DNA of 33,843 bases. Source: Bacillota bacterium. Lineage in GTDB: Bacteria > Bacillota > Clostridia > Christensenellales > Aristaeellaceae. The stretch lies in assembly GCA_029548395.1 (NCBI GenBank), contig JAKPNM010000052.1, positions 1 through 33,843 of the forward strand, given 5' to 3'. The translations under genes were made by a program, and so were the position numbers. The notes beneath the pieces are model-generated. The model was given only the letters and a program-made list of their open reading frames with translations, was not told where the DNA came from and did no database searches. Position 1 is the stretch's first letter. The number at the start of each line of letters is the position of its first letter. This document shows positions 15,016 to 25,297 of the stretch, piece by piece.

Positions 15016-16131
15016 ATGAATTCTTGTTGTTTTATGGGCTTTGAGACACGCCTGGGCGCTTTGCTTCTTGTCTTTATTCTGTGTTTGCCACTGGTGATCC
15101 CTGCAGAGGGGGGCACCAGCGTTGTGATGACGTTCACGGGGGATTGTACCCTGGGAAGCGAGGATCGCCTGGCCAGCCGGGAGGATTCCTTTGTCGGATA
15201 TGTCAAGCGTTACGGTTTTGAGTATCCTTTTGCCAAAATGAAGGACTTCTTTGAAGAGGATGACCTGACTGTCATCAACCTGGAAAACGTGTTTTTTGAC
15301 AGGACCACCAGCAAGGCGAACAAGCGCTACCTCTTCCGCGCCCCCACCAGTTTCGCGCAGATACTCAAGGAGGGCAGCGTTGAACTGGCCTTTATTGCCA
15401 ACAACCATATCCTGGACTATGGAAAAAACGGATTGCTGAGCACCATCTCCGCAGTGGAGGCGCTTGACATCGGGGTGTTTGGCAGCAATCATACTGTCTC
15501 TTTGGGATATATCTATGAAAAAAACGGCATTAAAATCGGTTTCCTGGGCACCTATCAGGCCTATTGGTATGTGGGCCGTGATGCCCTGAGCAAGCTGTTG
15601 AATTCCTTCAGGGAAGCCGGCTGCCACGCTGTGGTCGGCATCATCCATGACGGCACCGAGTATGCCCGCAACCGCAACAAAAAACAGCAGCAAATGGCCG
15701 ACTGGCTGGTCAAGCAGGGCGTGGACCTGGTGGTGGGCCACCATCCGCATGTCCCCCAGGGCGTGGATATTTTGGGCGGTGCGACAGTCCTGTATTCCCT
15801 TGGCAATTTTTCCTTTGGCGGCAACCGTCTGCTGGACATCACCCGCCGGCCGGGCGTGCGGGCTGACAAGGCCATCATAGCGCGCGTGGAAATGCGTTTT
15901 GACGCGCAGAAGAACTACCTGGGTCATCAGGTCAATCTGATCCCGATCTCCCCTTCCGGTTCTTCGGAATACAACAACTACCAGCCGGTTTTCCTTACAG
16001 GGGAGGAAGCGCTGGCTGCGATGGAGCTGGTGCAGTATGATACTGGCTTTACCCTGGCGCCTTATCAGGAAGGCATTGGCGCGCTGCAGCCCTTTGTGCC
16101 TGCGCAGGATGTTGAAAATTTGCAGCCTTGA
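15016..16131 (+). CDS. CapA-family metallophosphatase-like protein
   Basis: PGA_cap/CapA family protein, related to the poly-gamma-glutamate capsule factor CapA and to calcineurin-like phosphoesterases; many members have an unknown cell-surface role. A hydrophobic segment (about 13-29) makes it secreted or membrane-anchored. Metal-site motifs are present in order: FTGDCTLG (near 37-44), VINLENV (near 91), FIANNHILDYG (near 125-135), GIIHDGTEY (near 211), and VVGHHPHVPQG with YSLGNFSFGGN (238-275). There is no ribosome site before the first ATG, which coincides with the expected RNA start. The gene stands alone between divergent promoters and gyrB; no capBC genes are near, so capsule synthesis is not implied. 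Confidence 0.87.
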   Translation: MNSCCFMGFETRLGALLLVFILCLPLVIPAEGGTSVVMTFTGDCTLGSEDRLASREDSFVGYVKRYGFEYPFAKMKDFFEEDDLTVINLENVFFDRTTSKANKRYLFRAPTSFAQILKEGSVELAFIANNHILDYGKNGLLSTISAVEALDIGVFGSNHTVSLGYIYEKNGIKIGFLGTYQAYWYVGRDALSKLLNSFREAGCHAVVGIIHDGTEYARNRNKKQQQMADWLVKQGVDLVVGHHPHVPQGVDILGGATVLYSLGNFSFGGNRLLDITRRPGVRADKAIIARVEMRFDAQKNYLGHQVNLIPISPSGSSEYNNYQPVFLTGEEALAAMELVQYDTGFTLAPYQEGIGALQPFVPAQDVENLQP

Positions 16132-16237
16132 CAGGCGGCGGGCAGGGCGTGTTTTGCCTTCTCGTTCAGACCAGATAATACAAATACGGTATCTGCCCTG
16201 ATTTCTTAATAAAATCATAACAAAATAATGTATTTTT

Positions 16238-16259
16238 CCGCCGTCTGCAAGGCGGTTTT
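16238..16259 (+). terminator. Small terminator-like hairpin after the capA-like gene
   Basis: CCGCC and GGCGG pair around an eight-base loop and are followed by TTTTC. It lies between the capA-like gene and the gyrB promoter. The stem is only five base pairs, so confidence is limited. Confidence 0.45.
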
Positions 16260-16261
16260 CA

Positions 16262-16290
16262 TTTACTTTTTTACCGTTTTATGCTATACT
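16262..16290 (+). promoter_or_regulatory. Promoter of gyrB
   Basis: TTTACT (16262-16267), a 17-base spacer and TATACT (16285-16290). RNA would start near 16297, giving a leader of about 55 bases to the gyrB ATG. Confidence 0.65.
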
Positions 16291-16343
16291 ATAAAAGGAT
16301 ACAAATGCAGTTCCTTACTGCGTTTGCCCAAGTACTGCAATGA

Positions 16344-18326
<1,983 letters not shown>

Positions 18327-18378
18327 CAGAGCTTAGCATACTGGCAACCTTACAACAATGAAACGGGTAGAGATAACA

Positions 18379-21072
18379 ATGAGTGAGATCCAAGACAACC
18401 TGATCCCAGTTGAGCTGGAGCACGAGGTTAAGAAGTCCTTTATCGCATATTCCATGGCGGTGATTGTCAACCGGGCGCTGCCCGATGTGCGCGATGGCCT
18501 CAAGCCTGTTCACCGGCGCATCCTGTATGCGATGAACGAGCTTGGTATGACCAGCGACAAGCCTTACCGCAAGAGCGCGCGCATCGTCGGCGATGTGCTG
18601 GGCAAATACCATCCCCATGGGGAGTCCAGCGTGTATGACGCCATGGTGCGTCTGGCGCAGGATTTCTCCACCCGCTGCCTGCTGGTGGATGGTCAGGGCA
18701 ACTTCGGCTCGGTGGATGGCGACCAGCCCGCGGCCATGCGTTATACCGAGGCGCGGATGAGCAGAATCGCCAGTCATTTGATTGGAGAGATTGATAAGGA
18801 TACGGTAGATTTTTATCCTAACTTTGATGAATCCCTGATGCAGCCCACCGTCTTGCCCAGCCGTTTTCCCAACTTGCTGGTCAACGGCTCCTCCGGCATC
18901 GCTGTGGGCATGGCCACCAATGTGCCGCCCCATAACCTGGGCGAGGTGATTTCCGGCACTGTCGCCATGATTGACAACCCGGATATTACACTTGCTGAAC
19001 TCATGGAGCACATCAAAGGGCCGGATTTCCCTACTGGTGCGATCATTTTGGGCCGCGCCGGCATCCGTGAGGCTTACTACACCGGGCGTGGCCGCATCAT
19101 TGTTCGCGCCAAGGCGGATATTGAAACGCTGCCCAATGGGCGCAACCGCATCGTCATCACTGAGATCCCCTACATGGTCAACAAGGCGCGCATGATCGCC
19201 AAGATTGCGGAACTTGTCCACGAAAAACGCCTGGATGGCATCAGCGACATCCGAGACGAGTCCGACCGCGACGGCCTGCGTGTGGTGATCGAGCTCAAGC
19301 GCGATGCGCAAAGCAGCGTGGTGCTCAACTATCTTTACAAGCACACCCAGCTACAGGAAACCTTTGGCGCCATTATGCTTGCGCTGGTGGACGGGCAGCC
19401 CAGGCTGCTCAACCTGAAGGAAATGATTCATCACTACATCCGTCATCAGGAGGATGTGGTCATCCGGCGCACGCGCTACGATCTGGACAAGTCCCTGGCC
19501 CGCGCGCATATCCTCGAGGGTTTGCTCAAGGCGCTTGACAATATCGATGCCATTGTCCACCTGATTCGCCATTCCCGTGATACGGCGGAGGCCAAGCAGG
19601 GCCTGATCACACAGTTTGAGTTTTCAGACAAGCAGGCCCAGGCTATCCTGGATATGCGTCTGGCCCGCCTGACCAACCTGGAGGCGGACAAGCTGCAGGC
19701 GGAGTTTGACGAGCTGCAGCGTACCATCGCCTACCTGCAGTCCATTCTGGCGGATGAGCAAAAGCTGCTGGGCGTGATCAAGGATGAGCTTATCCAGATC
19801 CGCGACCGCTTTTCCGATGCGCGGCGGACAGAGATCTCCCTGGTGGATGGCGAGATGGACATTGAGGAATTGATCCCCAAGGATGACATGGTGGTTACCC
19901 TGTCCCACTTCGGCTATGTCAAGCGCCTGCCGCTGTCCACCTACCGCGCGCAAAACCGTGGAGGCAAGGGCATCAGCGCGCTGGGCCTGCGCGAGGAGGA
20001 TTATACGGAGCAGCTTTATACGGTGCATTCCCATGATGACCTGCTTTTCTTTACCGATCAGGGCCGCGCCTATAATGTCAAGTGTTATGAGATTCCCGAG
20101 GCAAGCCGCACCGCGCGAGGTACGGCCATTGTCAATGTGCTCCCCCTGTTCCCGGATGAGAAGGTCACCAGCATGATTCCTGTTCTCAAGGAGGACAGGG
20201 ACAGCCACTACCTGGTCATGGCCACGCGCTTTGGACTGATCAAGAAAACATCTTTGTCCGCCTTCCGTAATATCCGTCGTGCCGGTCTGATTGCGATCAC
20301 TTTGCGCGAGGGTGATTCCCTCATCGGCGCAGAATTGATTCAAAGCGGCAGCCTGAACGGCGAGGATGGATTGCAGGAGCAGGAGGATGAGGCGCTCTGG
20401 ATTGAGGACGACTTCGAGGAGGGGCAGTCCGATGACCTGCAGGATGAGGAGAATGGGCTTGATTTGGAGGAGGAGACGTTCTCCGCGGGTAATCAGGTCA
20501 TTCTGGGCACGCGCCAGGGCAAGGCCATCCGCTTCAGTATGCGCAGAATCCGCGCCTCCGGCCGCACCAGCATGGGTGTGCGCAGCATCCGCCTGGATGA
20601 GGGAGACGAGGTGGTCTCCATGGCTTCCATCGAGCCGGGCGCCCAGGTGTTGGTAGTGACCGAGAACGGCTATGGCAAGCGCAGTGCGATTGATGAGTAT
20701 CGCATCACAAACCGCGGCGGCAAAGGTATCAAGGCCACCAACCTCACCGAGAAGACCGGTCAGCTGTCCGCTTTGCTGATGGTGCAGCCGGATGAGGACA
20801 TCATGATCATCACTGATGACGGCACGATCATCCGTACCCCGGCGGCAGATGTGCGTGAGACGGGCCGCGCTGCCCAGGGCGTCCGTTTGATGCGTGTCGC
20901 GGAAGGCAGCGTGATTGTGGATGTTGCGCGCGCTGAGCGCGAACCCGAAGAGGAAGACGGGCTGTTGAATCATAAAAACGATTGGGACAAGGCGTTATCC
21001 CAGGAAGAAGAGGATAAAGACCAAACGCAGGATGAGCCGGACGCGGGAAGCTCGGACCGGCCTGAGGAATAA
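18379..21072 (+). CDS. gyrA: DNA gyrase subunit A with acidic insertion
   Basis: DNA cleavage/religation subunit of gyrase. The ATG at 18379 gives [18 protein letters not shown] and places the active-site tyrosine (RYTEARM) at residue 122, as in E. coli GyrA; an ATG at 18358 would add seven residues and has no ribosome site. The quinolone-region motif [10 protein letters not shown] keeps S83 and D87. The C-terminal domain carries the GyrA box NRGGKG (about 525), with a second copy near 775, which separates it from ParC. A strongly acidic insert (about 661-705, [14 protein letters not shown] onward) interrupts the beta-pinwheel, and the tail is acidic (EREPEEEDG). The 897 residues exceed the usual 820-870. 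It starts 52 bases after gyrB. Confidence 0.94.
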   Translation: MSEIQDNLIPVELEHEVKKSFIAYSMAVIVNRALPDVRDGLKPVHRRILYAMNELGMTSDKPYRKSARIVGDVLGKYHPHGESSVYDAMVRLAQDFSTRCLLVDGQGNFGSVDGDQPAAMRYTEARMSRIASHLIGEIDKDTVDFYPNFDESLMQPTVLPSRFPNLLVNGSSGIAVGMATNVPPHNLGEVISGTVAMIDNPDITLAELMEHIKGPDFPTGAIILGRAGIREAYYTGRGRIIVRAKADIETLPNGRNRIVITEIPYMVNKARMIAKIAELVHEKRLDGISDIRDESDRDGLRVVIELKRDAQSSVVLNYLYKHTQLQETFGAIMLALVDGQPRLLNLKEMIHHYIRHQEDVVIRRTRYDLDKSLARAHILEGLLKALDNIDAIVHLIRHSRDTAEAKQGLITQFEFSDKQAQAILDMRLARLTNLEADKLQAEFDELQRTIAYLQSILADEQKLLGVIKDELIQIRDRFSDARRTEISLVDGEMDIEELIPKDDMVVTLSHFGYVKRLPLSTYRAQNRGGKGISALGLREEDYTEQLYTVHSHDDLLFFTDQGRAYNVKCYEIPEASRTARGTAIVNVLPLFPDEKVTSMIPVLKEDRDSHYLVMATRFGLIKKTSLSAFRNIRRAGLIAITLREGDSLIGAELIQSGSLNGEDGLQEQEDEALWIEDDFEEGQSDDLQDEENGLDLEEETFSAGNQVILGTRQGKAIRFSMRRIRASGRTSMGVRSIRLDEGDEVVSMASIEPGAQVLVVTENGYGKRSAIDEYRITNRGGKGIKATNLTEKTGQLSALLMVQPDEDIMIITDDGTIIRTPAADVRETGRAAQGVRLMRVAEGSVIVDVARAEREPEEEDGLLNHKNDWDKALSQEEEDKDQTQDEPDAGSSDRPEE

Positions 21073-21088
21073 ACAGGACTGATATATA

Positions 21089-21118
21089 AGCGGGCGGCTG
21101 AGTGGCAGCCCGCTTTTT
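21089..21118 (+). terminator. Terminator of gyrB-gyrA
   Basis: AGCGGGC and GCCCGCT form a 7-bp stem around a 12-base loop, followed by TTTTT. It begins 17 bases after the gyrA stop. Confidence 0.75.
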
Positions 21119-21149
21119 GAGTCGTTTTGAGTTTTTCCGGCGATTGCTG

Positions 21150-21177
21150 TTGCCAAGCAGGCCTGCGCTGGTATAAT
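21150..21177 (+). promoter_or_regulatory. Promoter of the flippase-mazG genes
   Basis: TTGCCA (21150-21155), a 16-base spacer and TATAAT (21172-21177). RNA would start near 21184, only a couple of bases before the ATG at 21186. Confidence 0.65.
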
Positions 21178-21185
21178 TGGTGAGT

Positions 21186-22763
21186 ATGAAAGACAAGCAG
21201 CGTTCCCTGGTCGGGGGGATTTCCATTCTGGGCATTGCAGGGCTGATTTGCAAGGTTGTAGGCGTCCTGTATCTGATACCGCTTGCCAACCTGATCGGCG
21301 CGCAGGGCCTGGGCGTCTATAATCAGATTTTCCCTTCCTACAATCTCATGCTGACCATTTCATCCGCAGGCATCCCGGTCGCGATCTCCCGCATGGTGGC
21401 TGCGCGCCTTGCCCTCGGACAGACGCGCAATTCCGCCCGGGTCTTCCGCGTAGCGCTCATCATGCTCAGCGCCCTGGGCCTTGTCAGCATGCTGGGCATG
21501 CTGCTGTTTTCCGGGCAGCTTGCCCATGCGACAGGTACCCCGGAGTCAGTACACGGCTTTGTGATGATCGCGCCCAGCCTGCTGCTGGTTTGCGTGATGA
21601 GCGCTTTTCGCGGCTACATGCAAGGCAGGCGGAGAATGTGGCCTACGGCCATCAGCCAGCTGATTGAGCAGGTGGGCAAGGTGGGGCTGGCCTTGCCCCT
21701 GGCGTATGTCTTCATGCGCAGGGGCGGATATTCCCTGGGGGTAGCCGGCGCCCTGCTGGGCACCTCGTTGGCTGAGGCTGCAGCGCTTTTGTATATGGCG
21801 CTGGATTTTTTCTGGATGCGAAACCGCCTGGAAAACACTTTGCAAACAGAACTTACGCCAATGGAAGCGCGCCGTCCCATTGCGCGGGAGCTGATCCTTA
21901 CCGCTGTGCCGATCACCATTGGCGCCTGCATCGTGCCGCTGGCCGGCGCGGTAGACAGCTTTATGCTGGTGCGCCTGATGAAGGACTACCTGCCTGCCGA
22001 CACCGCCTTGTCCCACTATGGCATTTACGCGGGCCTGGTCATCTCGCTCATCAATGTGCCCACGGCGCTGGCCATGGCGATGTCCAGCAATCTGGTGCCC
22101 GCCATCTCTGCCCGGCGCGCGGCCGGAGACAGACAGGGTATCCGCCGTGATACCAGCGCAGGCTTGCGCCTGGCGGTGGTGATCGGTCTGCCGTCTTCCA
22201 TTGGAATGAGTTTGCTGGCCGAGCCTATCCTGACCCTGCTGTTTCACAGTAAGTATACTGTGGAGGAGCTGCGCCTGGGCGGGCAGCTGTTGAGCATCAG
22301 CGCGCTGACCATCGTCGTTTTTACGCTTGTGCAGGCTACCAGCGGAATTTTGCAGGGCTTGTACAAACAGCGCATCCCCATGTATACCTTGTTTTTGGGC
22401 GTGCTGGTCAAGATTGCCATCAACTATACCGCTGTCCAGCAGCCGGGCACCGGCATCTTTGGCGCGCCCTTCGCCTCCCTGACCTGCTACATCATCAGCG
22501 CCGGGCTCAACTTGTATTATGTGGCTAAATATGCCGATGTCAGGCTTGAATGGAAGGAGTTGCTGCTGCGGCCCGGCCTGTCCACCCTCCTGATGGCAGT
22601 GCCTGTGGTCACGATGAGCCGCCTGCTGGGCAGGCGGCTGTATACCAGCTGGTTATGGATGGGGCTGGTGATTCTGCTGGCCGTCGCAGTATACGCGGCT
22701 GCTGCCCTGTGGACCGGAGCGCTCAAGCGCAGTGACCTGCCTGCGTTTATAAAGAAAGGATAA
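21186..22763 (+). CDS. MurJ/SpoVB-like polysaccharide flippase (MATE-related)
   Basis: Multi-helix membrane protein of the MOP/MVF group, which moves lipid-linked cell-wall or polysaccharide precursors across the membrane. 525 residues with about 14 hydrophobic helices. ISILGIAGLICKVVGVLYLIP and GAQGLGVYNQIFPSYNL near the start, then GIPVAISRMVA, are typical of the SpoVB/YabM/YtgP branch. Its place directly before mazG (YabN) matches YabM of Bacillus. Start options are TTG 21177, GTG 21180 and ATG 21186; the ATG is preferred because the -10 box overlaps the TTG. The upstream GGTGAG is too close to act as a normal ribosome site. Substrate not determinable. Confidence 0.85.
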   Translation: MKDKQRSLVGGISILGIAGLICKVVGVLYLIPLANLIGAQGLGVYNQIFPSYNLMLTISSAGIPVAISRMVAARLALGQTRNSARVFRVALIMLSALGLVSMLGMLLFSGQLAHATGTPESVHGFVMIAPSLLLVCVMSAFRGYMQGRRRMWPTAISQLIEQVGKVGLALPLAYVFMRRGGYSLGVAGALLGTSLAEAAALLYMALDFFWMRNRLENTLQTELTPMEARRPIARELILTAVPITIGACIVPLAGAVDSFMLVRLMKDYLPADTALSHYGIYAGLVISLINVPTALAMAMSSNLVPAISARRAAGDRQGIRRDTSAGLRLAVVIGLPSSIGMSLLAEPILTLLFHSKYTVEELRLGGQLLSISALTIVVFTLVQATSGILQGLYKQRIPMYTLFLGVLVKIAINYTAVQQPGTGIFGAPFASLTCYIISAGLNLYYVAKYADVRLEWKELLLRPGLSTLLMAVPVVTMSRLLGRRLYTSWLWMGLVILLAVAVYAAAALWTGALKRSDLPAFIKKG

Positions 22764-22766
22764 CTC

Positions 22767-24191
22767 ATGCACACCATTACCGTTGTGCCCCTTGGACCCG
22801 GATCGCCTGATTTGCTCACCCTGGGCACGCTCAGGCAGCTTAAGAAGGCGCGCCAGGTGGTATTGCGCACCCGGCGGCACGGGGCGGCAAAGCGCCTGGC
22901 GGATGAAGGGCTGAATTTTGACAGCCTGGATACGCTGTATGAGCAAAGCGGGGATTTTGACCAGTTTGCCCGTACAGCAGCCCAAACCATCATTGACAGG
23001 GCGCAGGATGCTGCAGTCACCTACGCAGTGGCCGATCCTGCCAGCGACGCTACGGTTGCCTTGCTCAAGCAGCGCGCGGGGGACAGCCTGCGCATCCTGC
23101 CTGGTGTTTCTTTGCATGCCCCTCTTGTTGCGGCTGCCCTGCCGGGCGCGCCTTTTCTTGTGTCCAACGCCATGGATCTGCATGTGCACAACGCCCAGCA
23201 GCCGCTGTGCGTGGTTGAACTGAACAGCAAAGCGCTGGCCGGCGAAGTCAAGCTCAAGCTGCTGCCCAAGTATGGCGAGGATGCCCCGGTGCTGTTTTTT
23301 GCGCCGGGCGAGGCGCTTGTCCGCTCGTATATTTCCATCCCGCTGGTGGCGCTTGACCGCCAGCCGCGCTATAACCACACCGCGGGCTTTGTGGTTTTTC
23401 CTCAGGCGCTTTTGGAACGTTCAGCCTATGACGCGGAAGATTTGTTGGCCATCATGCGCAGGCTGCGCGCCCCGGACGGCTGTCCCTGGGACCGCGAGCA
23501 AACGCATCAGAGCCTGGCAAAGCACCTGGTAGAGGAAGCCAACGAGGCGGCCTGTGCCCTGATGGATGAGGACTGGGAGGAAGCGGCCGATGAGCTGGGG
23601 GATGTCTTTCTGCAGCTGGTCTTCCATGCGGTAGTGGGGGAGGAGCATGCCACTTTTACCTGGGAGGATATGCTCCGCGCCATCTGCCGCAAGCTGATCA
23701 GGCGTCACCCGCATATTTTTGGGGATGAAAGGCTGTCTACCGCGCAAGAGGTGCTCAGCTCCTGGGACAGCATCAAGCAGCAGGAGCGGGGCGGCGCATC
23801 CCCGGGTGAGCGCATGCTGCAAGTGCATCGTGGGATGGCGCCACTGTTGCGCGCTGAAAAAGTGCAGCAGCTTGCAGCCAGGGCTCGTTTTGATTGGGAC
23901 AGACCGGAACAGGCCCTGGATAAGGTGCTGGAGGAGGTAGCTGAGCTGCGTGAAGCGCTTCAAACTGGTCAGGATGCAGCGGAAGAGCTGGGTGATCTAT
24001 TGTTTTCCTGTGTCAATACCGCGCGGTTAATGGATATATCGGCAGACCGCGCGATACAAATTTCTACCGAGAAGTTTATTCGGCGCTTCAATTGGATGGA
24101 AAAAGCGATAAAAAAGGATGAAAAAGACTGGAATCAGTTGACAATCAAGCAAATCGGGGTATACTGGGATAGAAGTAAAACGGAAGGGTAA
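22767..24191 (+). CDS. mazG: MazG nucleotide pyrophosphohydrolase with N-terminal tetrapyrrole-methylase domain (YabN-like)
   Basis: Two-part protein like Bacillus YabN. Residues 1-225 form a tetrapyrrole-methylase-type fold ([32 protein letters not shown]). Residues 230-474 contain two MazG units that hydrolyse nucleoside triphosphates to monophosphate and pyrophosphate. The first unit, [19 protein letters not shown], has EEANEA and DELGDVFLQ for metal binding; the second, [18 protein letters not shown], has EELGDLLFS. The likely role is cleaning of damaged nucleotides; no tetrapyrrole substrate is implied. The start is three bases after the flippase stop, with AAAGGAT upstream, so the two are co-transcribed. 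The hup promoter lies in its 3' end. Confidence 0.93.
   Translation: MHTITVVPLGPGSPDLLTLGTLRQLKKARQVVLRTRRHGAAKRLADEGLNFDSLDTLYEQSGDFDQFARTAAQTIIDRAQDAAVTYAVADPASDATVALLKQRAGDSLRILPGVSLHAPLVAAALPGAPFLVSNAMDLHVHNAQQPLCVVELNSKALAGEVKLKLLPKYGEDAPVLFFAPGEALVRSYISIPLVALDRQPRYNHTAGFVVFPQALLERSAYDAEDLLAIMRRLRAPDGCPWDREQTHQSLAKHLVEEANEAACALMDEDWEEAADELGDVFLQLVFHAVVGEEHATFTWEDMLRAICRKLIRRHPHIFGDERLSTAQEVLSSWDSIKQQERGGASPGERMLQVHRGMAPLLRAEKVQQLAARARFDWDRPEQALDKVLEEVAELREALQTGQDAAEELGDLLFSCVNTARLMDISADRAIQISTEKFIRRFNWMEKAIKKDEKDWNQLTIKQIGVYWDRSKTEG
24138..24165 (+). promoter_or_regulatory. Promoter of hup inside the mazG 3' end
   Basis: Consensus TTGACA (24138-24143), a 16-base spacer and TATACT (24160-24165). 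RNA would start near 24172. The leader contains a small hairpin AACGGA / TCCGTT (24179-24197) that spans the mazG stop. This is one of the strongest promoters in the window, fitting an abundant nucleoid protein. Confidence 0.7.
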
Positions 24192-24226
24192 TCCGTTTAG
24201 CTGAACTCATAAAAGGAGGATATCAC

Positions 24227-24499
24227 ATGAATAAAACTGAACTGATCGCCGCTGTGGCCAAGGCAACCGAACTGAAGAAGGTTGATGCCGACAAGGCTGT
24301 CAACGCCGTCATTTCCACCATCCAGGAAACCCTCAAGAAGGGTGAGAAAGTCCAGCTGATCGGCTTTGGCACGTTTGAGTCCCGCAAGCGTCCTGCCCGC
24401 GTTGCGCGCAATCCGCGCACCGGTGAGGAGATCAAGGTCAAGGCCAGCAAGGCTCCTGTGTTTAAGGCCAGCAAGGCGTTCAAGGACCAGCTGAACTAA
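24227..24499 (+). CDS. hup: HU-family nucleoid protein
   Basis: Small basic histone-like DNA-binding protein, a homodimer that bends and compacts DNA. The 90 residues are the standard size. [18 protein letters not shown] starts the helical dimer part. [20 protein letters not shown] (about 45-65) is the beta-arm with the conserved RNPRTGEEI, and the proline in the arm turn is kept. An ideal AAAAGGAGG ribosome site lies 8 bases before the ATG. It sits between mazG and rqcP, a common arrangement in Clostridia. Confidence 0.96.
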   Translation: MNKTELIAAVAKATELKKVDADKAVNAVISTIQETLKKGEKVQLIGFGTFESRKRPARVARNPRTGEEIKVKASKAPVFKASKAFKDQLN

Positions 24500-24513
24500 T
24501 ACTGATTCCAATC

Positions 24514-24645
24514 TTTATTGCATCATCGCGCCTGGTCTTTTATCGCCCTGCTGTGTCAGTCAACCTCAACGTAGCTTTAGCTACGCCATCGGTTTCCTTC
24601 CTTGCAGGACAATAAAATCCCTCGCCGCTTTGGATGCAAACAAGC
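24514..24645. repeat. Imperfect long inverted repeat in the hup 3' region
   Basis: The outer arms pair imperfectly: TTGCATC (24519) with GATGCAA (24633), and TTTTATCGCCCTGC (24538-24551) with GCAGGACAATAAAA (24604-24617; 12 of 14). In the middle is a separate perfect hairpin CGTAGCT-TT-AGCTACG (24570-24585). No reading frame is evident. It could be a structured RNA in the hup transcript or a small palindromic mobile element. Confidence 0.6.
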
Positions 24646-24691
24646 TTTACATCAGTATAATTCGTAAACTTTTTTATTCAGCTCTAAAACT

Positions 24692-24717
24692 GCCGCGCTT
24701 TCGTGCGGCGGTTTTTT
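24692..24717 (+). terminator. Terminator between hup and rqcP
   Basis: GCCGCGC and GTGCGGC form a 7-bp stem (one wobble pair) around TTTC, followed after two bases by six T. It lies 190 bases after the hup stop and 44 bases before rqcP. A lone TATAAT at 24656-24661, without a good -35, may serve rqcP, so the hairpin might act as an attenuator. Confidence 0.75.
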
Positions 24718-24760
24718 GTACGGCCTGGTGCAAAGACCGATGGCACCGCGAAAGGATATT

Positions 24761-25036
24761 ATGCGACTGGATAAATTTTTGAAGGTTTCCCGTATCATCA
24801 AGCGCCGCACTGTGGCCAAGGAGGCCTGTGACGGCGGGCGTGTCAGCCTCAATGGACGCATCGCCAAGGCTGGCAGCGAGGTCAAGGAGGGCGATGTGTT
24901 GGAGATACGCTTTGGCAGCCGTCTTGGGCGCTATGAGATTGTGACTGTCAGGGAGACTATGCGCAAGGAGGAGGCAGCGGACATGTACCGCGTTGTGCAG
25001 GAGGATGCAGATACACAGAAAGAACGCAACGCATGA
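24761..25036 (+). CDS. rqcP: S4-domain RNA-binding protein RqcP (YabO)
   Basis: Small S4-domain protein. In Bacillus, RqcP (YabO) works with RqcH in poly-alanine tailing of stalled peptides on the 50S subunit; earlier annotated as heat-shock protein 15-like. MRLDKFLKVSRIIKRRTVAKE with GGRVSLNGRIAKAGSEVKEGD (residues 1-50) is the full S4 motif. The remainder is charged (EEAADMYRVVQEDADTQKERNA). The ATG at 24761 has AAAGGA 5 bases upstream; the product is 91 residues, the usual size. Its stop overlaps the next ATG (ATGA). In sporulating relatives yabP and yabQ follow; here they do not. Confidence 0.93.
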   Translation: MRLDKFLKVSRIIKRRTVAKEACDGGRVSLNGRIAKAGSEVKEGDVLEIRFGSRLGRYEIVTVRETMRKEEAADMYRVVQEDADTQKERNA

Positions 25037-25221
25037 TATATGTGCGTGAAGGCCCTCTGCTGTTGCGCCAGGCTGCGCCGGCAGACGCGCCGGTTTTGCA
25101 TGCCTGGTGGAATGATGGCGCGGTTATGGCGCATGCCGGCTTTCCGGGCGGCCCTGGAATCACTGAAAACGCAGATACAGGCAGGATGCCAAAGCACATC
25201 CTGTTTCATTGTTTGCGTTGA
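25033..25221 (+). pseudogene. GNAT acetyltransferase remnant
   Basis: The first 44 or so codons look like the start of a GNAT N-acetyltransferase: the segment LLLRQAAPADAPVLHAWWND is followed by GAVMAHAGFPGG, as in the N-terminal strand and helices of that fold. After GPGITENADTGRM the similarity stops and the frame ends at 25221, so the acetyl-CoA-binding part is missing. It starts by ATGA overlap with rqcP, so it was probably once translated in that operon. A 62-residue intact peptide with a new function is possible but less likely. Confidence 0.6.
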
Positions 25222-25230
25222 CCCGTAATC

Positions 25231-25253
25231 AAAAACCGCGCAGGATAGCGCGG
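25231..25253 (-). terminator. Terminator for the minus-strand surface protein gene
   Basis: On the minus strand CCGCGC, a six-base loop and GCGCGG are followed by TTTTT. It lies 45 bases after the stop of the gene ending at 25298 and could also stop plus-strand transcripts from rqcP. Confidence 0.75.
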
Positions 25254-25297
25254 TGAGTGTTTTTATGATGCTGCAGGCGCTTGCGGCGTCAGGATGG

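Noticed and set aside
15016-16131. Capsule (poly-gamma-glutamate) synthesis locus
   Set aside because: No capB, capC or pgs genes are nearby; CapA-like proteins occur widely without capsule.
14989-16218. A 409-codon minus-strand frame opposite the capA-like gene
   Set aside because: The plus strand carries all CapA motifs; the minus frame has no domain or ribosome site and crosses the divergent promoters.
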